From Lewinellaceae bacterium (GTDB lineage: Bacteria; Bacteroidota; Bacteroidia; Chitinophagales; Saprospiraceae): 64,000 nt of DNA. Each line of letters opens with the position of its first letter. The first letter of the stretch is position 1. This document shows positions 33,855 through 43,256 of the stretch, piece by piece. Under the pieces are notes generated by a model. It searched no databases, had not been told where the DNA came from, and was given only the letters and a program-made list of their open reading frames with translations. Position numbers and translations under genes: made by a program. The stretch is taken from positions 558,001-622,000 of the forward strand of contig JACJYI010000004.1 of the NCBI GenBank assembly GCA_020636225.1. Reading direction: 5' to 3'.

Positions 33855-35687
33855 ATGACCACAAACGAGATTACGCGTCTTTTTGATTTTCTGACCTATG
33901 AGATGGCCAATTTCCCCCAGGAGAAAGCTTTTGGCTATCAACAGGGAGAACAATGGCAATGGTGGAGCACGGCAGATCTGGATCGGGAGTCACGTCAGCT
34001 GGCTGCCGGACTGCGCAGTCGCGGACTCCAACCCGGCGACCGCGTGGTCCTGGTGGATTACATCAACCGTCCGGAATGGGTGATTGCCGATCTGGCCTGC
34101 CAACTGGCCGGACTGGTCAGCGTACCTGTCTATCCAACCATCAGCGTCAAGGAATACACCTACATCTTCCAGGATGCCGGAGTCAAAGCGGCATTTCTGG
34201 GAGGGGGAGACCTTTACTCCAAGGTGTCACAGGCTGGAGAGCTATCCGGAATGGAACAGCTGTTTTCCTTCCAGCAGCAGGAGGGTTGTACGTATTGGCG
34301 TGAATTGCTCCAGGTAGACACCGCTGCCGTCGATGCCGAACGGGACCGGTTGCCAGCGGATCAGCTGACAACTATTATCTACACTTCTGGAACTACAGGT
34401 TTTCCCAAAGGGGTCATGCTGGATCATGCGAGTATCGTCTTCAATGTGAAGACCATCCTGCCCATGTTTCCCATCGAGACCGGGATGCGATCGCTGAGCT
34501 TCCTGCCGCTCTGCCATATCTTCGAGCGAGCAGTCTCCTATGCATATCGGTATGCCGGGGTATCCACCGCCTTCACCACGCCTGACCGACTCGGTGGTGA
34601 CGATGGTGACCTGCGCCGTATCCGGCCTCATTTCTTCAGCACCGTGCCACGGTTGCTCGAGAAGGTTTATGAAAAGATCTACAATAAAGGACTGGAACTG
34701 ACCGGCCTGAAGCGGGCACTGTTCTTCTGGGCCATGCGCCTGACGGAAGACTATGAATACGACAAGACATACACCGGCCTGGCAGCGGTGAAGCGACGGA
34801 TAGCGGACAAGCTCATCTTTTCCAAATGGCGCGAAGCCCTGGGTGGAGAAGTTCGGGGTATCATTACAGGTGCTGCTCCCTGCCCGCGGAAAATGGCCCA
34901 GGTCTTTTCAGCGGCGGGTATCCAGATCCGCGAAGGATATGGCCTGACGGAGGCGGCACCCGGCATATGTGTCACCCGGTTTGCGCCAGGAATGTCAAAG
35001 CTCGGCACAGTAGGCCCACCCATTGATGGCGTGGAGGTGATGATCGACCTGGATGAAGCGAACTACGGACCCGGAGCCGGAGAGATCCTCAGTAAGGGTC
35101 CCAATCAGATGATGGGCTATTATAACAAGCCCGACGAGGATGAGAAGGTGTTCCGCTGGATCGACGGAGAACGCTGGCTCTGTACCGGGGATGTCGGCAA
35201 GTGGGTGGAAGGTGATAACGGTGTCAAATTCCTGAAGATCACCGATCGCAAGAAGGAATTGATGAAAACTTCCGGAGGCAAGTATGTCGCACCGGCACCG
35301 ATCGAAAGCCGGCTGAAGGAGGAGTTCCTCATCGAGCAGGTCATGGTCCTGGGTGACAACCAGAAGTTTGTTTCCGCCCTGATCCTTCCGGCGGAAGAAG
35401 CCCTTCGCGAGTATTGTCGTCACAAGGAGATCGAGTGGTCCAATCTCGCTGAAATCGTCGATCATCCGGTCATACAGGACAAGTACCAACGCATACTCGA
35501 CAAGGCCAACCACGAATTTGGCAAAGTGGAGCAGATCAAGAAATTCCGATTGCTTCCCGATGTATGGGAGCCAGTCAAACAGGATGGAAGTGTTTCAGAA
35601 TTGACGCCGACCATGAAGCTGAAACGCAGGGTCATCATGGAAAAATACAACCAACAGATCGAGGCAATCTATCATGAATCCAGTTAA
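33855..35687 (+). CDS. Long-chain fatty-acid CoA ligase (AMP-binding)
   Basis: 610 residues. The ATP/AMP P-loop TIIYTSGTTGFPKGVML lies near residue 175; further signatures are GYGLTEAAPGICV, GWLCTGDVG-type segment (RWLCTGDVGKWVE), and TDRKKELMKTSGGKYVAP with the C-terminal domain hinge. The length and motif set match FadD15/FAA1-type long-chain acyl-CoA synthetases, which activate fatty acids for degradation or lipid use at the inner membrane. The first motif (GDRVVLVDYINRPEWVIADLA) is typical. It is divergent from the OmpA gene and ends 9 bases before yifB. Confidence 0.92.
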   Translation: MTTNEITRLFDFLTYEMANFPQEKAFGYQQGEQWQWWSTADLDRESRQLAAGLRSRGLQPGDRVVLVDYINRPEWVIADLACQLAGLVSVPVYPTISVKEYTYIFQDAGVKAAFLGGGDLYSKVSQAGELSGMEQLFSFQQQEGCTYWRELLQVDTAAVDAERDRLPADQLTTIIYTSGTTGFPKGVMLDHASIVFNVKTILPMFPIETGMRSLSFLPLCHIFERAVSYAYRYAGVSTAFTTPDRLGGDDGDLRRIRPHFFSTVPRLLEKVYEKIYNKGLELTGLKRALFFWAMRLTEDYEYDKTYTGLAAVKRRIADKLIFSKWREALGGEVRGIITGAAPCPRKMAQVFSAAGIQIREGYGLTEAAPGICVTRFAPGMSKLGTVGPPIDGVEVMIDLDEANYGPGAGEILSKGPNQMMGYYNKPDEDEKVFRWIDGERWLCTGDVGKWVEGDNGVKFLKITDRKKELMKTSGGKYVAPAPIESRLKEEFLIEQVMVLGDNQKFVSALILPAEEALREYCRHKEIEWSNLAEIVDHPVIQDKYQRILDKANHEFGKVEQIKKFRLLPDVWEPVKQDGSVSELTPTMKLKRRVIMEKYNQQIEAIYHESS

Positions 35688-35696
35688 CAGTGTATC

Positions 35697-37256
35697 ATGT
35701 TGGTTAAAACGTTTTCCAGTGCGGTGTTCGGTGTCGATGCCCGAACCATTACGGTAGAGGTCAATACGGGAGGCCCGATCACATCCCACAGTAAAGTAGG
35801 CTATCACATGGTGGGCCTTCCGGACAATGCGGTTCGGGAAGGATTCCAACGCATCAGTGCGGCCATCAAGAATGTCGGCAAACGGATGCCGAATGTCCAG
35901 TTGGTCATCAACCTGGCCCCTGCGGATGTGCGAAAGGAGGGGTCTGCCTTTGATCTGCCTATCGCCCTGGGTATCCTCGCGGCTACCGGGCAGATCCCCG
36001 AGGAACAACTCGAATATCTGGTCATCCTGGGCGAACTGTCCCTGGATGGGGGCATCCGTCCGATCAAGGGCAGTCTGCCCATGGCCATCCAGGCCCGGAA
36101 GGAGAAATACCGGGGGATCATCCTGCCCAAGGCCAACGCCCGGGAGGCGGCCATCGTCAACGACCTCGATGTCTATGGGGTGGACAACCTGGAAGAAGCA
36201 GTGCGGCTGTTGGAAGGGACCAGTGACCTGAGCCCGTTGCGAGTAGATACCCGGGAGATCTTTCACGAACAGCAGGATCATTATCTGGTCGACTTTTCCG
36301 ACGTCAAGGGGCAGGAGAATATCAAGAGGGCTCTCGAATTGACGGCTGCAGGCGGGCACAATGCCATATTGATCGGTCCGCCCGGGGCGGGAAAGACCAT
36401 GCTGGCCCGGCGGATGTCTACCATCCTGCCACCCCTTACCTTGCATGAAGCCCTGGAGACCACCAAGATCCACTCGGTGGCCGGGGTGTTGCCGTCGGAT
36501 AGCGGATTGATCACCACCCGTCCGTTTCGCAGCCCGCATCATACCATCAGCGACGTAGCCCTGGTCGGTGGAGGCTCCAACCCCCATCCGGGCGAGATCT
36601 CCCTGGCGCATAACGGCGTCTTGTTCCTGGACGAACTACCGGAGTTCAAGCGCACCGTCCTGGAAGTGATGCGCCAACCGATGGAGGAACGGCGGGTGAC
36701 CATTGCCCGTGCGCGGTTCAGCGTGGATTATCCGGCCAGCTTTATGCTGATCGCATCCATGAACCCCTGTCCATGCGGGTATTACAACCATCCGGAAAAA
36801 GAGTGTGTCTGCGCTCCAGGGGTGGTCAAGCGGTATTTGACCAAGATCAGCGGTCCGTTGCTGGACCGGATCGACCTGCATGTGGAGGTGACTCCGGTGT
36901 CCTATGACCAGCTGGCCAGTATGGAGCGACCGGCTGAATCCAGCGAGGATATCCGCCAACGGGTGATGCGGGCCAGGGAGGTGCAGGCCGCACGCTTCAA
37001 GGACATGCCAGAGATCTACTGCAATGCCCAGATGCCCAGCCGGATGGTCCAGCAGGTCTGCCAGATCAACCAGGCCGGGACGACCCTGTTGAAGACGGCC
37101 ATGCAACGCCTGCAGCTGTCGGCACGGGCCTACGACCGCATCCTCAAGGTGGCCCGTACAGCAGCCGACCTGGCCGGTAGCGAGGAGATCAGGGTGGAGC
37201 ATCTGGCCGAAGCCATCCAGTACCGGAGCCTGGACCGCGAGGGGTGGGCTGGTTGA
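35697..37256 (+). CDS. YifB/ComM family Mg-chelatase-like AAA ATPase
   Basis: 519 residues. The N-terminal Lon-like domain (about 1-170, with LPDNAVREGFQRISAAIKNVG) is followed by the AAA core: Walker A GPPGAGKTMLARRM near residue 227, Walker B GVLFLDELPEFKRTVLEVMRQPMEE, and the four-Cys cluster NPCPCGYYNHPEKECVCAPG. The C-terminal domain (ARAYDRILKVARTAADLAGSEEI) is typical. In other bacteria this ComM-type helicase aids branch migration of incoming DNA during transformation; YifB in Bacteroidota is annotated by homology only. It follows the CoA ligase closely. Confidence 0.94.
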   Translation: MLVKTFSSAVFGVDARTITVEVNTGGPITSHSKVGYHMVGLPDNAVREGFQRISAAIKNVGKRMPNVQLVINLAPADVRKEGSAFDLPIALGILAATGQIPEEQLEYLVILGELSLDGGIRPIKGSLPMAIQARKEKYRGIILPKANAREAAIVNDLDVYGVDNLEEAVRLLEGTSDLSPLRVDTREIFHEQQDHYLVDFSDVKGQENIKRALELTAAGGHNAILIGPPGAGKTMLARRMSTILPPLTLHEALETTKIHSVAGVLPSDSGLITTRPFRSPHHTISDVALVGGGSNPHPGEISLAHNGVLFLDELPEFKRTVLEVMRQPMEERRVTIARARFSVDYPASFMLIASMNPCPCGYYNHPEKECVCAPGVVKRYLTKISGPLLDRIDLHVEVTPVSYDQLASMERPAESSEDIRQRVMRAREVQAARFKDMPEIYCNAQMPSRMVQQVCQINQAGTTLLKTAMQRLQLSARAYDRILKVARTAADLAGSEEIRVEHLAEAIQYRSLDREGWAG

Positions 37257-37355
37257 GCCAACGAGATCCCCCGGGGAGAGATGCATCCGATGATCAGGGA
37301 GGGTTTCACCTGAACAAGTTCTGCTGAAATCGGTTGACACGAGGCAAGATTGCCT

Positions 37356-38930
37356 ATGACACAACCATTTGGGGTAGACATCCAGAGAAACTCCGGAACC
37401 GACGGAACTTCATCAGCGGACAATCGGGTGATGCATCAGGAGGTCGTCCTGGTCCTTCCCAATCAATTGTTCAAGGATCACCCATGTCTTGGATCGGGTG
37501 GACAGGTATTCCTTGTCGAGGAATATCTATTCTTCAGGCAGTATCGGTTTCACAAGCAGAAACTAGCCTATCACCGGGCCACCATGCAATACTACAGAGG
37601 CTATCTCGAATCATCTGGATATCGGGTCACCTATGTGGACAGCCTGGGTCCCTTGCATCATATCGATCCATTGATCGCGCATTTGTCTGCCAATGGTGTG
37701 GACAAGATCAACCTGTGCGACCCTGTGGATGACTGGATCGAACAACGACTCCAAACCGCATGTCAACGGGAAGGCATCACACTATCGATCACGGATACGC
37801 CTCTTTTCATCAATACCCGATCCGAGATCCAGGCATATTTCAGTGGTAGGAAGCGATTCTTTCAAACGGATTTTTACATCGACCAGCGAAGGAAGAGAAG
37901 GATCCTGTTGGAACCGGACAATCAACCGGCAGGGGGGAAATGGACCTATGATACGGACAACAGGAAGAAGTATCCGAAAGGGAAAGTGCCGCCGGTATTT
38001 CCAGTGATGCCTGCCAATGAATTCGATCAGGAGGCCAAGGTGTATGTTGAAACACACTTCTCATCCAATCCAGGACGAATCCAGTTGAAGTATCCTTCAA
38101 CCCATGAGGAAGCGGAGGTCTGGTTCGATCAGTTTTTAACGAGTCGATTTGCCGAATTCGGGGTATACGAAGACGCCATGGTCGAAGGAGAAACGATCCT
38201 GCACCATAGTGTCTTGACCCCGATGTTGAATAGTGGGCTTCTGTTACCGGATCAGGTCATTGACCGGGCCATCACCTATGCAAAAACACATGACATCCCA
38301 TTGAACAGTCTGGAAGGATTCATCCGTCAGATTCTGGGATGGCGCGAATTTATCCGGGCCGTCTATCTGCTCCGGGGGCGAGAGGAGAGGACGACCAATT
38401 TCTGGAACTTTACACATCCAATGCCGTCCGCTTTCTATACGGCAGAAACGGGTATTACCCCCCTGGATGATGTCATCAGGAAGGTCCTGGATCACGCCTA
38501 CAGTCATCATATTGATCGATTGATGGTTCTTGGAAATATGATGTTGTTGACGGAGATCCATCCGGATCATGTGTATCGCTGGTTCATGGAAATGTACATC
38601 GATGCGTATGATTGGGTCATGGTACCCAATGTATATGGGATGAGTCAATTTGCGGATGGCGGAATCTTTGCGACCAAACCCTATATCTCAGGCAGCAATT
38701 ATGTACTGAAGATGAGCAATTATCAGAAAGGGGAGTGGTGTGATATCTGGGATGCTCTCTTCTGGAGTTTCATGAATCGGCACAGGGATTTTTTCCTGAC
38801 CAATCCGAGATTGGGCATGCTGATCAGGTCGTATGACCGGATGAGCGAGGAAAAGAAATCAGCCTTCGAGAGTACCCGCGATGTCTTTCTCGCCCGATTG
38901 GGACTGAAGGATCGAGTGTTCCATCCATAG
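37356..38930 (+). CDS. Cryptochrome/photolyase-related flavoprotein lacking Fe-S cysteines
   Basis: 524 residues from ATG 37356. The N-terminal antenna-like domain (LVLPNQLFKDHPCLGSGGQVFLVEEYLFFRQYRFHKQKL) and the FAD domain (LGWREFIRAVYLLRG, HAYSHHIDRLMVLGNMMLLTEIHPDHVYRWFMEMYIDAYDWVMVPNVYGMSQFADGG) are those of the PhrB / FeS-BCP family, (6-4) photolyases and cryptochromes. That family normally has four Cys that bind a 4Fe-4S cluster; here three are replaced (Pro at the first, Gln and Trp region at the second and third) and the loop is shorter, leaving only KGEWCDIWDALFW. It is likely a repair or light-sensing enzyme without the cluster. Confidence 0.87.
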   Translation: MTQPFGVDIQRNSGTDGTSSADNRVMHQEVVLVLPNQLFKDHPCLGSGGQVFLVEEYLFFRQYRFHKQKLAYHRATMQYYRGYLESSGYRVTYVDSLGPLHHIDPLIAHLSANGVDKINLCDPVDDWIEQRLQTACQREGITLSITDTPLFINTRSEIQAYFSGRKRFFQTDFYIDQRRKRRILLEPDNQPAGGKWTYDTDNRKKYPKGKVPPVFPVMPANEFDQEAKVYVETHFSSNPGRIQLKYPSTHEEAEVWFDQFLTSRFAEFGVYEDAMVEGETILHHSVLTPMLNSGLLLPDQVIDRAITYAKTHDIPLNSLEGFIRQILGWREFIRAVYLLRGREERTTNFWNFTHPMPSAFYTAETGITPLDDVIRKVLDHAYSHHIDRLMVLGNMMLLTEIHPDHVYRWFMEMYIDAYDWVMVPNVYGMSQFADGGIFATKPYISGSNYVLKMSNYQKGEWCDIWDALFWSFMNRHRDFFLTNPRLGMLIRSYDRMSEEKKSAFESTRDVFLARLGLKDRVFHP

Positions 38931-38956
38931 AAATATCCTGTCCTGGGATAAGCACA

Positions 38957-39859
38957 TTAACCTTCAGACAGCCAGGGAAATACCCCCTCTCCGACATGCT
39001 CTCCGCATTCGGCAACAACAAACCTCCGCAGGGCTTTGGTCATTTCGGCATACACGCCATTGAGATCGGAATAATATTTCCGGTCGCCAATGGCGTTGAC
39101 CGGTTGGATGCCCTTCAGGCTGTTGATCAGATAAATGCCCTTGGCCACATCCAGATCCAGTCTCGTGAGCCGGCCGGATTGGGGTTTTCGTTTGGCGGGC
39201 AGCAATGCCTGGAGAAGCGCCAGGGTGGTGCCGGGTAAGGCCGCCGCATGGGAATCCGGATGGACCAGGCGGTGGCCATCCCAGAGGAGGATATTGGCGG
39301 TGGTCGCACCACTGAGAAAGCCATCCGAGGTGAGCATCAATGCGTCGTCAGCTCCCGCCTTTCTGGCTTCTCGCAAGGCCAGGATATGGTCCAGGTAGCT
39401 GATCGATTTCAGATAGCTGGCCGGACTGTCCGGATTCTTTCGAATGTCGGAGATATGCAGTGAGACAGGATGATGGGCCTGATCGGCCAGTTCAGAGAAC
39501 CGGGCCAGGATAGCAGAATCACCAAAGGGAGTAGCGAGGAGTCCTCTCCCTGCTCGACCCGGCGTCACGGTGATGCGTAAGACCCCGTGTCGCCCGCTGG
39601 CTTTCCCGAACAGGTCATCGAGGATCCGCTGCGCATCCAATGGTTCGGCAGGAGGAGTGATGCCGATCTGTTGCAGCCCGGACATCAACCGATGGAGATG
39701 CGCACTGGCATTGACCGGTTTTCCATTCACCACGGCAATGGTCTCGAAGAGGGCTATCCCCAGGAGAAAGCCCTGATCATCGCCGTGGATGACCGGTTGA
39801 TCTCCGGTAAGGACCTGTCCATTGACCCAGGTCCAGTCATGCGTGTCGTGATTCATCAT
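38957..39859 (-). CDS. pabC: Class IV aminotransferase, probable 4-amino-4-deoxychorismate lyase
   Basis: 300 residues. The fold type IV PLP enzyme features are the Arg/Lys region (SASYLKSISYLDHILALREARKAG, with the PLP Lys in YLKS) and DGFLSGATTANILLW. In most relatives a Glu that contacts the PLP ring nitrogen sits where this protein has Gly in LSGATTAN, so the residue may be lost or shifted. It overlaps pabA by 23 bases and follows pabB-pabA, which is the reason for assigning the lyase step (aminodeoxychorismate to p-aminobenzoate plus pyruvate). A D-amino-acid or branched-chain role cannot be excluded. Confidence 0.8.
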   Translation of the reverse strand: MMNHDTHDWTWVNGQVLTGDQPVIHGDDQGFLLGIALFETIAVVNGKPVNASAHLHRLMSGLQQIGITPPAEPLDAQRILDDLFGKASGRHGVLRITVTPGRAGRGLLATPFGDSAILARFSELADQAHHPVSLHISDIRKNPDSPASYLKSISYLDHILALREARKAGADDALMLTSDGFLSGATTANILLWDGHRLVHPDSHAAALPGTTLALLQALLPAKRKPQSGRLTRLDLDVAKGIYLINSLKGIQPVNAIGDRKYYSDLNGVYAEMTKALRRFVVAECGEHVGEGVFPWLSEG

Positions 39860-40439
39860 GGAAGCGTCGGGTCAGGGTGAGGAAATTGTTCAGCAGGGTG
39901 ATCCCATCCGGCGTCAGGATGGATTCGGGATGGAATTGCACCCCCCAGGTCGGATGGTCCCGATGAGCCACGGCCATATTCAATCCGTCCTTCGATCGGG
40001 CAATGGGGACCAATGGATCACAGGAAACCGATTCCTTCGGCAGGATCAGGCTGTGATAGCGTGCTGCCTCAAAGGGATGGGGCATCCCCGCAAACAGGGG
40101 ATGATCGACCGTTGGAAAAATGGTTTCTGCTACTGCGTGTACCGGTACAGGAGAATGTACGACGGGTACCGAAAAAGCCGTTCCGATACACTGATGACCC
40201 AGGCACACGCCCAGGATGGGGATGGTGCCGCTCCACCGGCGGATCAGATCGACACAATACCCGGCCTCTGCCGGTGTACAGGGACCAGGGGACAGGAGTA
40301 TGGCTTCCGGCAAATGGCCGGTCAGGTCTGCCAAAAGAGGGTGGTCATTCCGCACAACCTCCACCTCCCTGCCCAGGATCTGGATGGAATGGACCAGATT
40401 GTACACAAAGGAATCGTAATTGTCGACGACCAGGATCAT
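39837..40439 (-). CDS. pabA: Aminodeoxychorismate synthase glutamine amidotransferase
   Basis: 200 residues, the usual size. The class I amidotransferase triad is present: nucleophile Cys in ILGVCLGHQCIGTAF and the His/Glu pair in WGVQFHPESILTPDG. The opening MILVVDNYDSFVYNLVH is standard for TrpG/PabA. It supplies ammonia to PabB. Since the partner synthase here carries PIKGT, the PabA role is favoured over anthranilate synthase. Its ATG overlaps the pabB stop by 4 bases, and pabC overlaps it by 23 bases. Confidence 0.93.
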   Translation of the reverse strand: MILVVDNYDSFVYNLVHSIQILGREVEVVRNDHPLLADLTGHLPEAILLSPGPCTPAEAGYCVDLIRRWSGTIPILGVCLGHQCIGTAFSVPVVHSPVPVHAVAETIFPTVDHPLFAGMPHPFEAARYHSLILPKESVSCDPLVPIARSKDGLNMAVAHRDHPTWGVQFHPESILTPDGITLLNNFLTLTRRFHDESRHA

Positions 40440-41833
40440 GGCTGAAAGGCAGTGAAGATGCGGGCCGCCTTATCCAGGGATTCCTGGAATTCTTCGGCAG
40501 CATCCGAAAGATAGACAATCCCTCCGCCGGATTGGAACCAGGCCTGTTGCCGGGTCAGGAGCACCGTGCGGATAGCAATATTCGAATCCATCCGACCATC
40601 AAAGCCCCAGTAGCCCATGCTTCCGCAATATACATGGCGGGGGATCTGCTCCACTTCCTGGATGATCTCCATGGCCCGCTTCTTCGGGGCACCGGTAATA
40701 CTGCCTCCCGGAAAGGCGGCGCGAATGGCATCCACCGCATGCAGGCCGGGACGAAGCCGGCCTTCGACGACGGACACCAGGTGATGAACGGAGGCATAGG
40801 ATTCCAGGCCACACAGGACGGGAACCTGGACGGAACCTGGGATACAGACCTTCGACAGGTCATTGCGCAACAGGTCGACGATCATGGTATTCTCAGAGCG
40901 GTCCTTGACAGAGTTTCTCAATTCATTGGCCAGCCGGAGATCTTCCTGCACATCGCCATGCCGGGGACGAGTGCCCTTGATCGGCCGGGTCTCTACCCGC
41001 CTGTCGGCCACTTCGAGGAATCGTTCCGGCGACATGGACGCGATGGTGAAACCGGGGTATTGGAAATAGGCCCCGAAGGGAGCGGCATTGATCTGCCTGG
41101 CATGTTCGTAGAAGGACAGTGGGTCGAATCCATCCGGCAGTTCAGCCGTGAACCGTTGGGAAAAATTAGCCTGGAAGATATCCCCATCGGCGATCCAGGT
41201 CCGGATCCGTTCCACTTGACGGAGATAGGCCTCCCGGGAAAAGTTGGACTGCCAGGATAGAGCAGGGGAAGGGTTTTCACATGAGTTGTCCTTGCCATCG
41301 GGCTGAAGGTAGCCGGCCAGCCATCCGGCTCGTTGAATGGCCCTGGAGGTTCGGGCCCGGGGATCCTGTTCAGGGAATCCCGAGCTGTAGATGGTGGCGG
41401 CTTGCTGCACATGATCGAAGACAGCCACCACATCATAGAGGTCGATCCACAGATCGGGGATCTCCGGATGATCCGCAGGCAAGGTGGGGAGGTCCTCCAC
41501 GGTGTGATTGAGCTCATACCCGAGATAGCCGACTGCCCCGCCCCGGAACGGCGGTCCTGTCGGGTCGGCTGGAAAGGAAAAGGCATCCAGGGTTGTCTTG
41601 AGGGCCGACCAGGGATCCATTTCCAACAGAACCTCATCACGGTACACCTGACCCTCCCGGACGATCAGAGTGGAGAAAGGATCGGCCATGAGGAAAGAGT
41701 ACCGGCCCAGGGAGGTCTCCCTCTGCGCACTGTCCAGGAACCGCAACCCGGGTAAATGGCGGAGTTGGCGGAGGATGTTGCCCGGATCCCGATAGGCGAT
41801 TGGTTGGCTGAATAGAGGCGAGGCGGTGTTCAC
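40436..41833 (-). CDS. pabB: Aminodeoxychorismate synthase component I
   Basis: 465 residues from GTG 41833 (VNTASPLFSQPIAYR). No in-frame ATG lies in this part, and the longer open frame beyond 41936 only mirrors the SpoIIE gene on the other strand. The chorismate-binding domain has SPERFLEVADRRVETRPIKGTRPR, with Lys in PIKGT (PabB-type; anthranilate synthase has Ala), plus SENTMIVDLLRNDLSKVC, GSITGAPKKRAMEII and GGGIVYLSDAAEEFQESLDKA. It makes 4-amino-4-deoxychorismate for folate synthesis with pabA and pabC in one coupled operon. Confidence 0.93.
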   Translation of the reverse strand: MNTASPLFSQPIAYRDPGNILRQLRHLPGLRFLDSAQRETSLGRYSFLMADPFSTLIVREGQVYRDEVLLEMDPWSALKTTLDAFSFPADPTGPPFRGGAVGYLGYELNHTVEDLPTLPADHPEIPDLWIDLYDVVAVFDHVQQAATIYSSGFPEQDPRARTSRAIQRAGWLAGYLQPDGKDNSCENPSPALSWQSNFSREAYLRQVERIRTWIADGDIFQANFSQRFTAELPDGFDPLSFYEHARQINAAPFGAYFQYPGFTIASMSPERFLEVADRRVETRPIKGTRPRHGDVQEDLRLANELRNSVKDRSENTMIVDLLRNDLSKVCIPGSVQVPVLCGLESYASVHHLVSVVEGRLRPGLHAVDAIRAAFPGGSITGAPKKRAMEIIQEVEQIPRHVYCGSMGYWGFDGRMDSNIAIRTVLLTRQQAWFQSGGGIVYLSDAAEEFQESLDKAARIFTAFQP

Positions 41834-41922
41834 AAGAGGGTTTGACCGCCCGAAAATAATGGAGTTCTCGGGTAAGCGCGAGTTAGCCTCGGGATATGGG
41901 GTCCTGAATCTGGGGAATCCCG

Positions 41923-41930
41923 TACATTTA
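41923..41930 (+). promoter_or_regulatory. -7-like box next to the SpoIIE-type gene start
   Basis: TACATTTA differs by one base from TAnnTTTG and ends 5 bases before ATG 41936, so the transcript would be nearly leaderless. Confidence 0.35.
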
Positions 41931-41935
41931 GGGGG

Positions 41936-43192
41936 ATGTCCGACATCCAGGCCCAGACCGATCTGCAGCGCCAAGTTGAAGAACTGGAGCGCGAACTGAA
42001 CCTCAAGCAGCTTCAGATCAATCGTCTGTTGAACATCACCCAGGCGATCAACAACAATATCAAGTTTGACGATCTGTTCCGGATGTACCAGTCCTTTCTC
42101 AACTGGGAAATGGGCATCACCCGCATGGCGCTTTATGTCAAGAACAAGGAGGAGACAGATTGGGTCTGTCCGGCCTATCTCGGCTTGCAACCCCAGTTCA
42201 TCGAGCGATACGGGGCCATCGGCTATCTGCTGGAAGGCTTTTCCAGACTGACCAAGCTCAAGCATTCCGAGCATCCCTTCCTGAGGGAATTCGACCTGGT
42301 CATACCGGTGATGCACAAGGACACGGCGATCGCCTATACCTTCCTGGGTCATCTCGACCAGGAGAAGGACCTGTACAGCAAGGTGCAGTTCATCACCACC
42401 ATCACCAATGTCGTCGCCGTAGCCATTGAGAACAAGCGCCTGTTCAAGCGCCAGCTGGAACAGGAACGCCTGAAACGGGAGATGGAACTGGCCAGCGATA
42501 TCCAGATGATGTTGGTCCCGGCTGTCCTGCCCACCAGCGACAAATTCGAACTGGCCAGTATTTACAAGCCTCAATTGGGCATTGGCGGCGATTATTTCGA
42601 TTTCATCCAGCACAGCCCGGACCGGCTGAGCTTTTGCGTGGCCGATATTTCCGGCAAGGGACTGGCCGCTGCGTTGATCATGTCCAATTTCCAGGCAAAC
42701 CTGCACAGTCTGCTCTTGCAGAAACTCCCTCTGGAAGAGTTGATCATTCAGCTGAACAGCGCGGTTTTCCGCATCACCAATGGATCGCGGTTTATCACCA
42801 TGTTCTTCGGAGAGTACCAACCGAATGAACGTCGTCTGCGCTATGTCAATGCCGGACATGTACCCCCTCTCCTGGTGCGCGACGGGGAGATGGTGCAGCT
42901 GGAAAAAGGATGCACCATCCTGGGATGTTTCACGGAGTTGCCTGAACTGGAGGTGGGGGAGGTCGACCTGACGCCAGGTGCCATGATCCTCAGTTATACC
43001 GACGGGTTGACCGACCTGAAGAATGACAATGGCGACTTCCTGAATGAGCAATTGCTGTTTGATTACTCGCGGACGCACTACAACCTGCCGGCGGAGGAGT
43101 TCAACAATCAGTTGATGGAGCGCATGGAGCTCTTCAGAGGTCAGCAACCGTTCCCGGACGATGTCACGGTCCTGACCTGCAAATTCAGGTAA
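41936..43192 (+). CDS. SpoIIE-type PP2C serine/threonine phosphatase with coiled coil and GAF-like domain
   Basis: 418 residues. A leading coiled coil (1-45, LQRQVEELERELNLKQLQINRLL) is followed by a GAF-like sensory region (about 45-175) and a C-terminal SpoIIE phosphatase domain (about 190-418). The metal/phosphatase motifs are IGGDYFDFIQ, CVADISGKGLAAALIMSNFQANL, AGHVPPLLV and MILSYTDGLTDLKNDNGDF. Such proteins control anti-sigma antagonists and other partner-switching systems. The next gene downstream is an ECF sigma factor, but the gap of 64 bases and lack of an anti-anti-sigma gene leave a direct link unproven. Divergent from pabB. Confidence 0.92.
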   Translation: MSDIQAQTDLQRQVEELERELNLKQLQINRLLNITQAINNNIKFDDLFRMYQSFLNWEMGITRMALYVKNKEETDWVCPAYLGLQPQFIERYGAIGYLLEGFSRLTKLKHSEHPFLREFDLVIPVMHKDTAIAYTFLGHLDQEKDLYSKVQFITTITNVVAVAIENKRLFKRQLEQERLKREMELASDIQMMLVPAVLPTSDKFELASIYKPQLGIGGDYFDFIQHSPDRLSFCVADISGKGLAAALIMSNFQANLHSLLLQKLPLEELIIQLNSAVFRITNGSRFITMFFGEYQPNERRLRYVNAGHVPPLLVRDGEMVQLEKGCTILGCFTELPELEVGEVDLTPGAMILSYTDGLTDLKNDNGDFLNEQLLFDYSRTHYNLPAEEFNNQLMERMELFRGQQPFPDDVTVLTCKFR

Positions 43193-43256
43193 TTCCTCTC
43201 ATCTATAGGGGGATTAAACCTTTCCATTCCATTCTCGTCAAAGAATCAACAGGAAC

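Noticed and set aside
40013..41260. A 415-codon plus-strand ORF opposite pabA/pabB.
   Set aside because: Low-complexity translation with no family features; it is the shadow of coding sequence on the minus strand.
41936..43147. The pabB frame stays open on the minus strand through the whole SpoIIE-type gene, giving a 903-codon ORF.
   Set aside because: The part beyond 41833 mirrors a clear phosphatase gene on the plus strand and has no domain of its own; PabB is complete from GTG 41833.
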